DNA of 64,000 bases from DASSUW01 sp963811895 (GCA_963811895.1 CAWETE010000015.1:186001-250000); one strand, 5' to 3'. Positions 50,201 through 59,223 are shown, counted from the first letter of the stretch. Notes: a model not told the origin generated them from the sequence alone. A program made the numbers and translations.

Positions 50201-51948
50201 CGTCGTTCGCCGAGCGCAAGCGGCTGTTCGACAAGCCCGGCTCCTCGTGGGCGGACTACTCGGAGCTCTCCGAGGGCGGCGGCGTCTATCCGCGCGACGC
50301 CAAGTGGATCGAGCTCTCGGACCGCGCGCGCGAGCTGCTGGGGCTCGAGGAGGGGCGCGTGGCGCCCAACGACGTCATCCGCGCGATCCTGCGCGCCGAG
50401 GTCGACCTGCTGTGGAACGGCGGCATCGGCACCATCGTCAAGGCGTCGACCGAGACCGACGCCGACGCCGCCGACCGCGCGAGCGACGCGATCCGCGTCG
50501 ACGCGCGCGACCTGCGCTGCCGCGTGGTGGGGGAGGGCGGCAACCTCGGCTTCACCCGCCGCGCGCGGGTCGAGTACTCGGCCGCGGGCGGGATCATGAA
50601 CGCCGACTTCATCGACAACTCGGCCGGCGTCGACTGCTCCGACCACGAGGTCAACCTGAAGATCCTGCTCGGACTCGCCGAGCGCCACGGCGAGATGACC
50701 CGCGCCGAGCGCGACGAGCTGCTCGAGGCGGTCACCGAGGACGTCGTCGAGCACGTGCTCTACGACTCGTTCCTGCAGGCGCAGATCATCGCCCAGGAGG
50801 TCGGCCGCTCGCCCGGCCGCCTCTTCGCCTACGAGGACCTCGCCAACCTGCTCGAGGAGACGGGCCTGCTCGACCGCGCGAGCGAGAAGCTGCCGACCAA
50901 CGACGAGCTCACCGAGCGCCGGCGCGGCGGGCGCGGGCTCGAGCGGCCCGAGCTGGCGACCCTCGTCGCCTACGCCAAGATCTGGGTGGCGCGGTCGCTG
51001 GAGGCGAGCGGGTTCTCCGACGACCCGTGGCTGGAGCGCGACCTGCGCTCCTACTTCCCGGGCGCGGTCGTCGACAAGTGCGGGCACCTGCTGGCCGAGC
51101 ACCCGCTGCGCACGCAGCTCATCTGCATGCTCAACGCGAACTCGGTGGTCAACGCGCTCGGACCGACCTTCGTCTCGCAGGTGGTCTCCGAGCGCGGCGT
51201 GGACGTCGCCTCCGTGGTCCGCGCGTTCCGCATCGCCGTCGAGGTCACCGGCGCCGACCCGCTGTGGGAGGCGATCGAGGGGCTCGAGAACGTGGGGCGC
51301 GGCGAGCAGCTCGAGCTGCTGGGCGGCATCGACGCGCTGGTCGAGGCGACGGCCCGCTGGTACCTGATGTGGGCGCCGGACGCGTCGTTCGAGGAGACGA
51401 TCGCCGCCGGCCGCGACGGCTTCGAGCGCCTGGCCGCCATCCTGCCCCAGCTCGGTACCGACGAGCGCCGCGGCCGCCGCGAGGAGACCGTCAGGCGGCT
51501 CACCGAGCAGGGCGTGCCCGAGCACGTGGCGACGGCCCATGCCCTGCGCGCCGAGCTCGTCCACGCGCCCGACATGGTCGCCGCCGCCGCGGCCACCGAC
51601 CGCTCGATCGAGGACGTCGCACGCGTCTTCTTCGCCATCGGAGGCGAGCTGCGGCTCGACTGGATGGAGCGCGAGCTCGCCCGCGTGCGCTCGGCCACGC
51701 GCATGCAGCGCTGGGCGCTGCAGGCCGTCCGCGAGGACGCCTTCAAGGCGCGCCGCGAGCTGGCCGAGTCCGCGCTGCGCGAGAGCCCGGGCGCCGAGCC
51801 GCTGGTCGCCGTCGAGCACTTCCTGCACGAGCACGCCGGCCAGGCGGGCCGGCTCGACAACTTCCTCCGCGCGCTCGCCCGCGAGGGCGAGTCCGACCTC
51901 GCCGGCCTCGCGCTGGCGGTCCGTCAGCTCGGCGCGCTGGTCAGCTGA
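47202..51948 (+). CDS. Large NAD-specific glutamate dehydrogenase (GDH-180/GDH2 class), one frameshift
   Basis: A protein of about 1,580 residues. Residues 1-620 are the N-terminal ACT-like regulatory domains (VVETNTDDWPFLVDSVSGAL, ALLDSFPKEELF-type). The catalytic core follows at about residues 690-1100 (KLVRYFELRFDPGIEPDESG, GGKIARGGIRFSDRMDYRTE, IIVPAGAKGGFIVK, and VVGIGDMSGDVFGNGML for NAD). A helical C-terminal domain of about 400 residues completes the class L180 plan. The frame breaks at one site, about 49065, where one extra base separates LDLEDV from GDRVAESIGAVY. ATG 47202 has GGAAGG at proper spacing (47199 is the frame start). It deaminates glutamate to 2-oxoglutarate. Probably co-transcribed with PEPCK. 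Confidence 0.92.
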
Positions 51949-52532
51949 GCAGGCCGCGCACGAACAGGCTCGCGACGGTTCCCGGCAGCTCCGGCGCCGC
52001 CGGCCAGCCCGACGCCCAGCTCTGCCCCACCAGCACGTTCGCGTGGCAGAGGAAGTTGACGGCGAGCGGTTCGAAGGGGACGTCGCGCCTGAGCTCGCCG
52101 GCCCGCGCGCCCTCCTCGAGGATCGAGGCCACGACGCCGATGCAGTGGGCGGAGGCTCCGAGCACGAGCGCGCGTGTCGCGTCGTCGCCGGCCAGGAGCT
52201 CGCGCGCGAACACGCGGGCGAAGGCGGGGTGCTCGGACGCCCACTCGAGGTTGACGGCCACGAAGGCGGCGAGGCGCGCCTCGGCCGGTCCGGACGTGGG
52301 GATGCGGTCGGCGCCGGCGTCGGCGGCCGCGCACGCCTCGCGGAGGATCGCCTCGAAGAGAGCGTCCTTGGACTCGAAGTGGTTGTAGACGGTCCCCTTG
52401 GCGAGCCCGGCGCGCGAGCGAGATCTCGTCGATCCGCGCGCCGGCGAGCCCGTGCGCGGCGAACGCTTCCGCGCCCGCGTCGAGCAGCGCGCGGCGGTTC
52501 GCCTCGCGGGCCTGTGCGGTCACACGTGGCAT
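51941..52532 (-). CDS. TetR/AcrR-family regulator, frameshifted
   Basis: A regulator of about 197 residues. The N-terminal helix-turn-helix (AREANRRALLDAGAEAFAAH with ARIDEISLA) is in one frame, and the rest (RAGLAKGTVYNHFESKDALF, then a C-terminal ligand domain ending AAPELPGTVASLFVRGLLS) is in another. The join lies at about 52410-52417 in a GCGCGC tract, where one base seems to be missing. ATG 52532. It is divergent from the DsrE gene with a GTGGGT/ACCCAC palindrome between them. Its 3' end overlaps the glutamate dehydrogenase stop by 8 bp. It probably represses itself and the DsrE gene. Confidence 0.82.
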
Positions 52533-52564
52533 GGACTTGCGTTTCGCACGGGCATTTGGTTATT

Positions 52565-52580
52565 GTGGGTGACCACCCAC
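52565..52580. promoter_or_regulatory. Likely TetR operator between TetR and DsrE genes
   Basis: GTGGGT-GACC-ACCCAC is a perfect 6-4-6 inverted repeat midway in the 78-bp gap between the two divergent starts, overlapping the place where both promoters must lie. Position, symmetry and size fit a TetR-dimer site. Confidence 0.6.
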
Positions 52581-52610
52581 CCGTAATGCTACCACGAAAG
52601 GATCCTCCCC

Positions 52611-52976
52611 ATGTCCCAGAAGGTCGTCGTCAACCTCGTCACCGGCCACGAGGACGCTGATCGCGTCACCATCGCGTTCCTCGTCGCCACCGCCGCGCTC
52701 TCCAAGGGGCGCGAGGTCGTGATGTTCCTGACCAAGGAGGCCGTCCGGCTCGGCCTGCCCGGCTACGGCGAGGCGATCGAGTCCGCCGGCGCGCCTCCGG
52801 TCGCGCGCCTGTTCGAGCAGTTCCGCGAGGGCGGCGGCGAGCTGCTCGTCTGCCCGATCTGCTTCGACGCGCGCAAGCTCGACGCCGAGGCGCTCGTGCC
52901 CAACGCCCGCATCGGCGGCGCCACCCCGCTGTGGGAGTGGATCGGCGACGAGCCGGCGACGGTGTTCAGCTACTAG
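52611..52976 (+). CDS. DsrE-family protein
   Basis: A 121-residue sulfur-relay-fold protein: KVVVNLVTGHEDADRVTIAF, ALSKGREVVMFLTKEAVRLG and GELLVCPICFDARKLDAEAL. The Cys of the CPICF loop is at the position used for sulfur transfer in DsrE/TusD-type proteins, with a second Cys two residues on. It is predicted cytosolic and may bind or relay persulfide or act as a peroxiredoxin-like partner. The ATG has GGAT about nine bases upstream. Controlled in all likelihood by the divergent TetR. Its stop overlaps the convergent protease by 4 bp. Confidence 0.85.
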   Translation: MSQKVVVNLVTGHEDADRVTIAFLVATAALSKGREVVMFLTKEAVRLGLPGYGEAIESAGAPPVARLFEQFREGGGELLVCPICFDARKLDAEALVPNARIGGATPLWEWIGDEPATVFSY

Positions 52977-54535
52977 CGACTGCGGACGCTGAACTTCGCG
53001 CCGGCGGGGCCGGCGGGCGCGGTGAGCGTGAGCTCGTAGCGGCCGGGGCGCAGCCGCAGGCCGGCGACGCTGCGGGAGATCCGCCAGCGCGTCGTGCCGC
53101 GGCTGACGGCGGCGGTGGTCTGCTGCGTGCGCCCCTTGCGGCGGAGCGTGACCGTCACGTTCGTGGCGGCCGAAGCCGTGAAGCTGAGCGTGGCCGTGCG
53201 CGGGCGCCGGCCGATGACGACGCGGCCCGAGACGCGCAGGGAGCCGATGGCGGCGGGCGCGGGCGTGGCGGGGTTCGCCGGGGCGGGCGTCGTCGTGGCC
53301 GTGGGGGCCGGCGCCGGCGCGGGCGCGGGCGGGTCGATGCCGAGGGCGGCGGCTGCGTTGAGGCGGCCGCCGACCCCGGCCTTGCCGGCCAGGCCGGGCC
53401 GCAGATCGGCGCCCTCCATGAGGGCGGCCTTGATCTGCGCCGCGGTGAAGTCGGGGTGATGGGCGGCGACCAGGGCGGCGGCGCCGGCCACGTGCGGCGT
53501 GGCCATCGAGGTGCCGTTCATCATCTCGTAGCCGTCGTCGAGGTAGCTGCCGAGGCCCGTCGGATAGGTCGACGCGATGTCGACGCCCGGGGCGAACAGG
53601 TCGACCGCGTTGGGGCCGTAGTTGGAGAAGCTCGCGATCTCGTCGCGGGCGTTGGTGGCGCCCACGCACAGCACGTTGGCCTCGGTGTAGGCGCACGGGT
53701 AGTGCGGCGTCGCGTCGACGTTCTCGGCGTCGTTGCCGGCCGCCACCACGTAGAGGGTGCCGGGGTGCTCGCGGATCGCGAGCCGCTCGGCGGTGGTGAT
53801 GCGGTCGGAGCCGAGCGAGGCGTTGACGATCCGCACGCCGCGGTCGCCGGCCCAGTCGAACGCGGCCGCGACGTCGGAGCCCCAGCCCGCGCCGTTGGCG
53901 CCGAGGACGCGCAGCGGGATCACGCCGGCCTCGGGGGCGACCCCGACCGCGCCGAGGCCGTTCTCGGCCGCGGCGACCGTGCCGGCCACGTGCGTGCCGT
54001 GGCCGTTGAGGTCCAGCGGGACGCTGTCGTCGTCGACCCAGTCGTAGCCGGGGAGCAGTCCTGCCGCCAGGTCCGGATGGGAGAGGTCGACGCCGGAGTC
54101 GACGACCGCGACGGTGGCGCCGTCGCCGCGCGAGATCGCCCACGCTTCCGGCGCGTCGATGTCGGCGTCGAGCGTTCCGCGGCGCCCCCAGACGCTCTGG
54201 CCGCTGTTGTCGAGCGCCCACTCGAGCTCGGCCAGCGGGTCGGCGGCGGCGGCGCGAAGGCGGTCGGGCTCGGCCCAGACCACGTCGGGATCGGCGCGCA
54301 GCTCGGAGACTGCTCGCGCCCGGTCGCCGTCGTCCGCGACGACGACCTCCACGCCGGCGATCCCGAGCGTGCGCTCGAGCGTGACGTCGGCGTCCGCCCG
54401 CACGTCCGCCCGCTCGGCGGCGCTCAGGCCCGTGCGCCGCTTGAGGACGATCCGGTCCGAGTCAGCCGCCTCGGCGACCGGCGCGACCGCGAAGGCGGCG
54501 ACCAGGATGCAGGCGATCAAGCTGAGGCGGGACAT
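52973..54535 (-). CDS. Secreted subtilisin-like serine protease (S8)
   Basis: A 520-residue exported protein. Signal peptide (RLSLIACILVAAFAVAPVAE), an I9-type propeptide (residues about 28-100), then the S8 domain with catalytic Asp (VAVVDSGVDLSHPDL), His (NGHGTHVAGT) and Ser (MMNGTSMATPHVAGAAA). A Pro/Ala/Thr linker (PPAPAPAPAPTATTTPAPAN) joins a C-terminal beta domain (SLRVSGRVVIGRRPRTATLS) of about 100 residues that may bind the cell surface. Expected extracellular endopeptidase. ATG 54535; convergent with DsrE. Confidence 0.93.
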   Translation of the reverse strand: MSRLSLIACILVAAFAVAPVAEAADSDRIVLKRRTGLSAAERADVRADADVTLERTLGIAGVEVVVADDGDRARAVSELRADPDVVWAEPDRLRAAAADPLAELEWALDNSGQSVWGRRGTLDADIDAPEAWAISRGDGATVAVVDSGVDLSHPDLAAGLLPGYDWVDDDSVPLDLNGHGTHVAGTVAAAENGLGAVGVAPEAGVIPLRVLGANGAGWGSDVAAAFDWAGDRGVRIVNASLGSDRITTAERLAIREHPGTLYVVAAGNDAENVDATPHYPCAYTEANVLCVGATNARDEIASFSNYGPNAVDLFAPGVDIASTYPTGLGSYLDDGYEMMNGTSMATPHVAGAAALVAAHHPDFTAAQIKAALMEGADLRPGLAGKAGVGGRLNAAAALGIDPPAPAPAPAPTATTTPAPANPATPAPAAIGSLRVSGRVVIGRRPRTATLSFTASAATNVTVTLRRKGRTQQTTAAVSRGTTRWRISRSVAGLRLRPGRYELTLTAPAGPAGAKFSVRSR

Positions 54536-54585
54536 TCGCTACCCAAGTAATCGGCAGGCGTCGCGCGGATGAAAGGATCTTGGAC

Positions 54586-54939
54586 ATGGATTCGAGCGCC
54601 ATCATCGTGCGGCCCGGGGAGGGGGCGAGGGTGGGCAACGTCGAGTTCCTCGCCCGCACCAGGGACACCCCGCGCTTCACCTGCGGGATCATCGACTTCG
54701 CCCCCGGCCGCGAGCTCGAGCCGCACGTCCACGCAGACGAGGACGACTCGTTCTACATCCTCGAGGGCGAGCTGACCTTCGTCCTGGGCGGCGAGGACGT
54801 GATCGCGCCGGCGGGCACCTTCGTGCTCGTCCCTCCGGGCGTCGAGCACGGCTTCCGCAACGACGGCGCCGAGCCGGTCCGGATCCTCAACATCCACGCG
54901 CCGGCGGGCTTCGACCGCCGGATCGGGCTGCAAGACTGA
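54586..54939 (+). CDS. Cupin-domain protein
   Basis: A 117-residue single cupin. Motif 1 (HVHADEDDSFYILEGELTF: His, His, Glu-type ligands) and motif 2 (PPGVEHGFRNDGAEPVRIL: His) are both present, so metal binding is likely. ATG 54586 is preferred over the TTG 6 bp upstream; GGA lies about ten bases before it. Cupins of this size are often dioxygenases, isomerases or sensors; the substrate is unknown. It overlaps the WYL regulator gene by 53 bp on the other strand. Confidence 0.85.
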   Translation: MDSSAIIVRPGEGARVGNVEFLARTRDTPRFTCGIIDFAPGRELEPHVHADEDDSFYILEGELTFVLGGEDVIAPAGTFVLVPPGVEHGFRNDGAEPVRILNIHAPAGFDRRIGLQD

Positions 54940-55852
54940 GCCGGTCCGCGAGCGCGCCGAGGCTGGCGCGCAGCTCGGCCGGGCGGCGGACGGTGAAGTC
55001 GCAGCCCATGCCGGCGAGCAGCGCGGCGACCCAGTCGAGCGCTTCGGCGCGCATGCGCAGGACCGTCCGCTCGCCGTCGGCCTCGAGCTCGGCGAGCGCG
55101 GGCGGGAAGCGCGCCGTCGCGGCCTCGAGCGGCAGCTCGAGCACCACCTCGACCTCGTGCGTCCACGGCACGCGGGCCAGCGTGCGGCTGACGAACGCGA
55201 CGGCGTCGAAGTCCGGCGGCGGCGGGGTGCCCGGGCCGGCGATCCGGACCGCGCCGAAGCGGTCGGCGCGCAGGGCGCGCGGCTCGCCGCGCCCGTGGTC
55301 GTGCGCGGGCACGTACCAGCGCCCGCCGTGGGCTACGAGCCCGTACGGGCTCAGCTCGCGCTCGGACTCGGCGCCCTCGCTCGACGTGTACCGCGCCTGC
55401 ACGCGCCGCCCGCGGACCACGGCCTCGGCCAGCAGCAGCAGGTGCTCGCCGCTGGGCGGAGCCGCGCTGCGCGGCCGGCCCGTGACCTGCAGCGTCTGCT
55501 CGAGCGCCTCGACCCGCAGCCGCACGCGGTCGGGCAGCACGCGGTGGAGCTTGGCGAGCGCGCCGTCGGCGTCGAGCCCGTCGCGCCGCGCGGCGAGCAG
55601 CCCGAGCGCCACGGCGGTGGCCTCGCCGGTGGTGAAGAGCAGCGGCGGCATCCGGTAGCCGGGCCGCAGGCGGTAGCCGCCGGCCGGGCCGCGCTCGGCC
55701 TCGACCGGGATCCCCAGCGCGCGCAGCGACTCGACGTCGCGGCGCACCGTGCGCGTGTCGACGCCGAGCCGGGCGGCGAGCTCCGGCCCGCTGGCCGACG
55801 GGCGGTCCTGGAGCGCCTCCAGCAGCTCGAGCACGCGGACGGTCTTGGCCAT
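54887..55852 (-). CDS. YafY-type transcriptional regulator (HTH_11 plus WYL)
   Basis: A 321-residue regulator: DeoR-type helix-turn-helix (SGPELAARLGVDTRTVRRDV), GPAGGYRLRPGYRMPPLLFT, and a WYL domain (ELSPYGLVAHGGRWYVPAHD) followed by a WCX-type C-terminal extension (LELPLEAATARFPPALAELE). Such proteins bind nucleic acid or a small ligand through WYL and usually regulate the neighbouring divergent gene, here the 55894 gene. Its ATG lies 41 bp from that start. The end overlaps the cupin gene. Confidence 0.9.
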   Translation of the reverse strand: MAKTVRVLELLEALQDRPSASGPELAARLGVDTRTVRRDVESLRALGIPVEAERGPAGGYRLRPGYRMPPLLFTTGEATAVALGLLAARRDGLDADGALAKLHRVLPDRVRLRVEALEQTLQVTGRPRSAAPPSGEHLLLLAEAVVRGRRVQARYTSSEGAESERELSPYGLVAHGGRWYVPAHDHGRGEPRALRADRFGAVRIAGPGTPPPPDFDAVAFVSRTLARVPWTHEVEVVLELPLEAATARFPPALAELEADGERTVLRMRAEALDWVAALLAGMGCDFTVRRPAELRASLGALADRLSLAARSGGRSPPARGC

Positions 55853-55893
55853 AGAGGACAGATTCTGCCCTGATTGCGACGTACCGTGCAGGC

Positions 55894-56307
55894 ATGGAGT
55901 ACGAACCCCGCAGCATCTCCTTCCTGGCGCGCGAGGGCCGGGTCAAGCACTACGGGATCTCGCGGCACGACCGCATGCCGCGGCCCGCGCTGGTCGAGGC
56001 CACCCGCGACGCCGCCCGGGCGACGATCCCGGGAGGCGCCCTCGGGTTCACGATCGCCCACGACGCCGCCACCGCCGGCCTCGGCATCGTCTACTGGTGG
56101 GCCAACGAGAACGAGATCCACTTCCGCGGCTTCGCGTCGCCGCGCGAGGACCCGGGCGCGCTCGAGCCGCACCCCGGCACCGGCATGGCCTGCGTGTGGG
56201 AGCTCGAGATCATCGACTTCGAGCGCCGCGCCTTCCTCGAGGACGTGCTCAAGCACGACGACGTCGACGGCTACCTCGAGCGGGCGCTCGAGCCGGTGGA
56301 GGTCTGA
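55894..56307 (+). CDS. Conserved hypothetical protein, likely target of the WYL regulator
   Basis: A 137-residue soluble protein: EYEPRSISFLAREGRVKHYG, HDAATAGLGIVYWWANENEI and ACVWELEIIDFERRAFLEDV. The pattern of a beta-rich body with Trp-rich strand and acidic C-terminus is widespread beside YafY regulators in actinobacteria. No active-site motif is seen. ATG 55894. Its stop overlaps the next ATG (TGATG), so both are coupled. Confidence 0.7.
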   Translation: MEYEPRSISFLAREGRVKHYGISRHDRMPRPALVEATRDAARATIPGGALGFTIAHDAATAGLGIVYWWANENEIHFRGFASPREDPGALEPHPGTGMACVWELEIIDFERRAFLEDVLKHDDVDGYLERALEPVEV

Positions 56308-56765
56308 TGCCGGTCACCGACTTCGACTTCCTGCCGGGCCACTGGCACATCGCCAACCGCCGCCTGGTCGACACGCTCGATCCCGACTGCGACGAGTGGG
56401 AGGAGTTCGAGGCGACCTCCGAGGCCCGCGCGATGCTCGGCGGGGTCGGCAACGTCGACCACTTCAGGACCGACGGCTACGAGGGCTTCTCGCTGCGGCT
56501 CTACGACGCCGAGGCCGACCTGTGGCGGATCTGGTGGTCCTCGACCGCCCGCCCGGGGCGGCTCGACCCGCCCGTCGAGGGCCGCTTCAGCGCCCCCGAC
56601 CGGGCGCGCTTCGAGTGCGAGGACGTGCTCGAGGGCGTGCCGATCCGCATGCGCTTCGACTGGTCGGAGATCACCGCGACGTCGGCGCGCTGGGAGCAGT
56701 CGTTCTCGTTCGACGGCGGCGCGAGCTGGAAGCCGAACTGGACTATGGTCCTGGAGCGTGCGTGA
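56307..56765 (+). CDS. DUF1579-like protein
   Basis: A 152-residue protein that begins FDFLPGHWHIANRRLVDTLD, with RLYDAEADLWRIWWSSTARP and EQSFSFDGGASWKPNWTMVL, matching the DUF1579-type lipocalin-like beta barrel: a hallmark is the W-x-I-x-N-R start and the closing W-x-x-N-W-x-M-x-L strand. Function unknown. It is coupled to the gene upstream (TGATG), and the GTG of the BBE-type oxidase overlaps its end by 8 bp, so 55894-58053 is a three-gene unit opposite the WYL regulator. Confidence 0.8.
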   Translation: MPVTDFDFLPGHWHIANRRLVDTLDPDCDEWEEFEATSEARAMLGGVGNVDHFRTDGYEGFSLRLYDAEADLWRIWWSSTARPGRLDPPVEGRFSAPDRARFECEDVLEGVPIRMRFDWSEITATSARWEQSFSFDGGASWKPNWTMVLERA

Positions 56766-58053
56766 CTGGGAGGCGCTGCAGCGGGCGATCGCGGGGGAGG
56801 TGCTGACCCCGGAGTCGCCCGGCTACGAGGCCGCGCGCAAGCCCGCGATCGCGCGCTTCCACGACGTGCGGCCCGCGGCCGTCGTGCGCTGCGCGGCGCC
56901 CGAGGACGTGATCGCGGCCGCCGGCGTCGGGCTTCCTGTCGTGCCGCGGAGCGGCGGGCACTGCTTCGCGGGAGGCTCGACGACGACCGGGGTCGTGATC
57001 GACGTGGGCCCGCTCGACGACGTCTCGCTGTCGGACGGCCTCGCCACGGTCGGCGCGGGCGCGCGGCTCGGCAAGGTCTACGACGCGCTGCTCGAGCACG
57101 GCGTGACGATCCCGGCGGGCTGCGGCCCGGAGGTCGGGATCGCCGGGCTCACGCTCGGCGGCGGGCTCGGGATCATGGGCCGCCGCCACGGGCTGACGTC
57201 GGACTCGCTGGTGGGCGCGACGGTGGCGCTCGGCGGGCGGCTCGTGGAGTGCGACGAGCAGCGCGAGCCGGAGCTCTTCTGGGCGCTGCGGGGCGCGGGC
57301 GGCGGCCGCTTCGGGATCGTCACCTCGTTCACGTTCCGCACCGTGCCGGCGCCGGAGGCGACCGCCTTCGACCTGCGCTTCACCGATGCGGCCGCCCTTG
57401 TCGAGGCGTGGCAGACGTGGGCGCCGGACGCCCCCGACGAGCTCGCCGCCAGCCTGGTGATCACCGCCGGCCCGGACCCGGACGAGCCGCCGGACGTCAA
57501 GGTCTTCGGGGCCATGCTCGGCTCGCGGGCCGAGACCGAGGTGCTGCTCAGCCGCTTCGACCCCGAGAGCGCCGAGCTGTTCCACGGCTCCCACCGCGAG
57601 GTCAAGCGGCACCTGGCCGGCACCGGCGGCCCGGACGAGGGGATCCCGTACAACCGGTCGGAGTTCTTCCGCGAGCTGCTCCCGCGCGAGGCGATCGACG
57701 AGCTGATCGGGCACTTCGGCACGGGCCGGCGCCCCGGCGAGACGCGCGAGCTCGACTTCTCACCGTGGGGCGGCGCCTACAACCGCGTCGCCGTCGACGC
57801 GACCGCGTTCGCCCACCGCGACGCGCGCTTCCTGCTCAAGCACGCCGCCGTGCTCGAGCCGGGGATGGCGCCGGACGCGTGGCTCGACCGCTCGTGGGAG
57901 ATCGTGCACCCGTGGGGCACCGGCGGCGTCTACGCGAACTTCCCGGAGCCCGGGCTCCCGGACAGCGCCTACTGGGGCGCCAACACCGAGCGTCTCAGTG
58001 CGGATGCTCGCCGGTGGCCGCCGGCGGGCGCGACTCCTCGGCCAGGGAGGTGA
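56758..58053 (+). CDS. FAD-linked oxidase (BBE/berberine-bridge-like), altered C-terminus
   Basis: A 431-residue flavoprotein. The N-terminal FAD-binding_4 domain contains VVPRSGGHCFAGGSTTTGVV (His and Cys positions of bicovalent FAD are partly seen: the His is present as GGH), GPEVGIAGLTLGGGLGIMGR and ELFWALRGAGGGRFGIVTSF. Family members oxidise alcohols, sugars or alkaloid-type amines. The C-terminal BBE block normally reads YWGxNYxRLxxVKxxYDPxNxF; here it begins YWGANTERLS and then diverges, so the last block is missing or replaced. The end overlaps the next gene on the other strand by 59 bp. A frameshift near 57990 or a genuine truncation are both possible. Confidence 0.82.
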   Translation: MRDWEALQRAIAGEVLTPESPGYEAARKPAIARFHDVRPAAVVRCAAPEDVIAAAGVGLPVVPRSGGHCFAGGSTTTGVVIDVGPLDDVSLSDGLATVGAGARLGKVYDALLEHGVTIPAGCGPEVGIAGLTLGGGLGIMGRRHGLTSDSLVGATVALGGRLVECDEQREPELFWALRGAGGGRFGIVTSFTFRTVPAPEATAFDLRFTDAAALVEAWQTWAPDAPDELAASLVITAGPDPDEPPDVKVFGAMLGSRAETEVLLSRFDPESAELFHGSHREVKRHLAGTGGPDEGIPYNRSEFFRELLPREAIDELIGHFGTGRRPGETRELDFSPWGGAYNRVAVDATAFAHRDARFLLKHAAVLEPGMAPDAWLDRSWEIVHPWGTGGVYANFPEPGLPDSAYWGANTERLSADARRWPPAGATPRPGR

Positions 58054-58564
58054 TGGTCAGCATGCCGCGCGCTGCCTCCTCGAGCACGCCGGTGGCCTCG
58101 TCGTTCGAGCGCGCGTAGAGCTCGACCAGCAGGTGGACCACGATCTGGTCCTCGTCGTGCTTGTGGAAGCGCACGTGGGTGAAGAACTCGCGCGTGCCGT
58201 GGTCGCCGAACGCCGCGTAGGCGAGCGAGTCCGCCGCCTCCGGGCCCGAGCACGTCTCGACGGCGTCGGCGTCGACGGTCACGGTGCACGAGGCGACCCA
58301 CGGCGTGCCGGCCACCATCCGCTCCCAGCGGTCCTCGATCGGCTCGATGCGGCCGTTGTGGAAGCCCAGGTGCGGCTGGTCGTGCATGCAGTCCAGGCAC
58401 TGCACGACCGCCTCCTGCAGCTCGTCCACGACCTCGGCGCGCTCGCCGCTGACGGGATCGATCCGGTGGATCCCCTCGTAGTGGACCTGCACCTCGAGCT
58501 CCTGCGACCAGCAGCGGTAGCAGCGCAGCCAGGCGCCGATCGGGCCTGCGTCGGATCCCTCCAT
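57995..58564 (-). CDS. Cys-pair protein, unknown function
   Basis: A 189-residue soluble protein. Two CxxC pairs (WLRCYRCWSQELEV and VVQCLDCMHDQPHL) near the N-terminus suggest a zinc ribbon; the rest is alpha-beta with SLAYAAFGDHGTREFFTHVR and HLLVELYARSNDEATGVLEE. No recognised family. ATG 58564 is chosen; ATG 58573 gives three more residues. It is divergent from a lipoprotein gene (starts 12 bp apart), and its end overlaps the BBE-type oxidase, which may be why that reading frame looks unusual at its end. Confidence 0.65.
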   Translation of the reverse strand: MEGSDAGPIGAWLRCYRCWSQELEVQVHYEGIHRIDPVSGERAEVVDELQEAVVQCLDCMHDQPHLGFHNGRIEPIEDRWERMVAGTPWVASCTVTVDADAVETCSGPEAADSLAYAAFGDHGTREFFTHVRFHKHDEDQIVVHLLVELYARSNDEATGVLEEAARGMLTITSLAEESRPPAATGEHPH

Positions 58565-58576
58565 CGCAGCCATTCT

Positions 58577-58975
58577 ATGCTCCGGGGAGTGCGGTACCTG
58601 GCGCCGGCGCTCGTGCTGCTGATCCTCGCGGGGTGCGGTGAGTCGGGCCCCACGCCCGAGGAGCAGGTGCGCTCGACGGTCGCCGAGTTCGGCCGCGCGA
58701 CCGCCGCCAAGGACTACACGGCGCTGTGCGACCACATCCTCGCGCCGGAGCTGATCGAGGACGTCGAGTCGATCGGCCTGCCGTGCGAGCGCGCGCTGCG
58801 CCGGGGCCTGGGCGACGTGGAGGACCCGCAGCTGGCGATCGGGACGATCGAGATCCGCGACGACAAGGCCACGGCGGAGGTCCGCACCTCGGCCGCCGGC
58901 GAGGAGCCGTCGCAGGACAAGCTCGAGTTGGTGAACCTGGACGGGACGTGGAAGATATCCTCGCTGGGGACCTAG
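58577..58975 (+). CDS. Lipoprotein with NTF2-like domain, unknown function
   Basis: A 132-residue exported lipoprotein: signal segment (RYLAPALVLLILAGC) ending in the lipobox LAGC, then GESGPTPEEQVRSTVAEFGR, AKDYTALCDHILAPELIEDV and IEIRDDKATAEVRTSAAGEE, with a final GTWKISSL strand. The helix-beta order and GTWK end fit the DUF4878/SnoaL-like fold. A Cys pair (Cys 51 and about Cys 70) may form a disulphide outside the membrane. ATG 58577. The DUF2630 gene starts 2 bp after its stop. Confidence 0.75.
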   Translation: MLRGVRYLAPALVLLILAGCGESGPTPEEQVRSTVAEFGRATAAKDYTALCDHILAPELIEDVESIGLPCERALRRGLGDVEDPQLAIGTIEIRDDKATAEVRTSAAGEEPSQDKLELVNLDGTWKISSLGT

Positions 58976-58977
58976 CC

Positions 58978-59223
58978 ATGGCCGACGAGCAGATCAGCGA
59001 CAGGATCGAGGCCCTCGTCAAGGAGGAGCACGAGCTGCTGGACCGCGGCGGCCACGAGCACGGGCTCGACGAGGCGGGCCATGCCCGGCTCGAGGAGATC
59101 AAGGTCGAGCTCGACCGCTACTGGGATCTTTTGCGCCAGCGCCGCGCGCGACGACGCGCCGGCGAGGATCCGGAAGGCGCCAGCCCGCGCGACCCGGACA
59201 CCCTCGAGCACTACCTCCAATGA
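58978..59223 (+). CDS. DUF2630 protein
   Basis: An 81-residue, highly charged, coiled-coil protein: QISDRIEALVKEEHELLDRG, ARLEEIKVELDRYWDLLRQR and RRRAGEDPEGASPRDPDTLE. This whole pattern is the DUF2630 family seen in actinobacteria, with no known role. Its stop overlaps the start of the LLM oxidoreductase (ATGA), making a coupled pair. Confidence 0.88.
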   Translation: MADEQISDRIEALVKEEHELLDRGGHEHGLDEAGHARLEEIKVELDRYWDLLRQRRARRRAGEDPEGASPRDPDTLEHYLQ

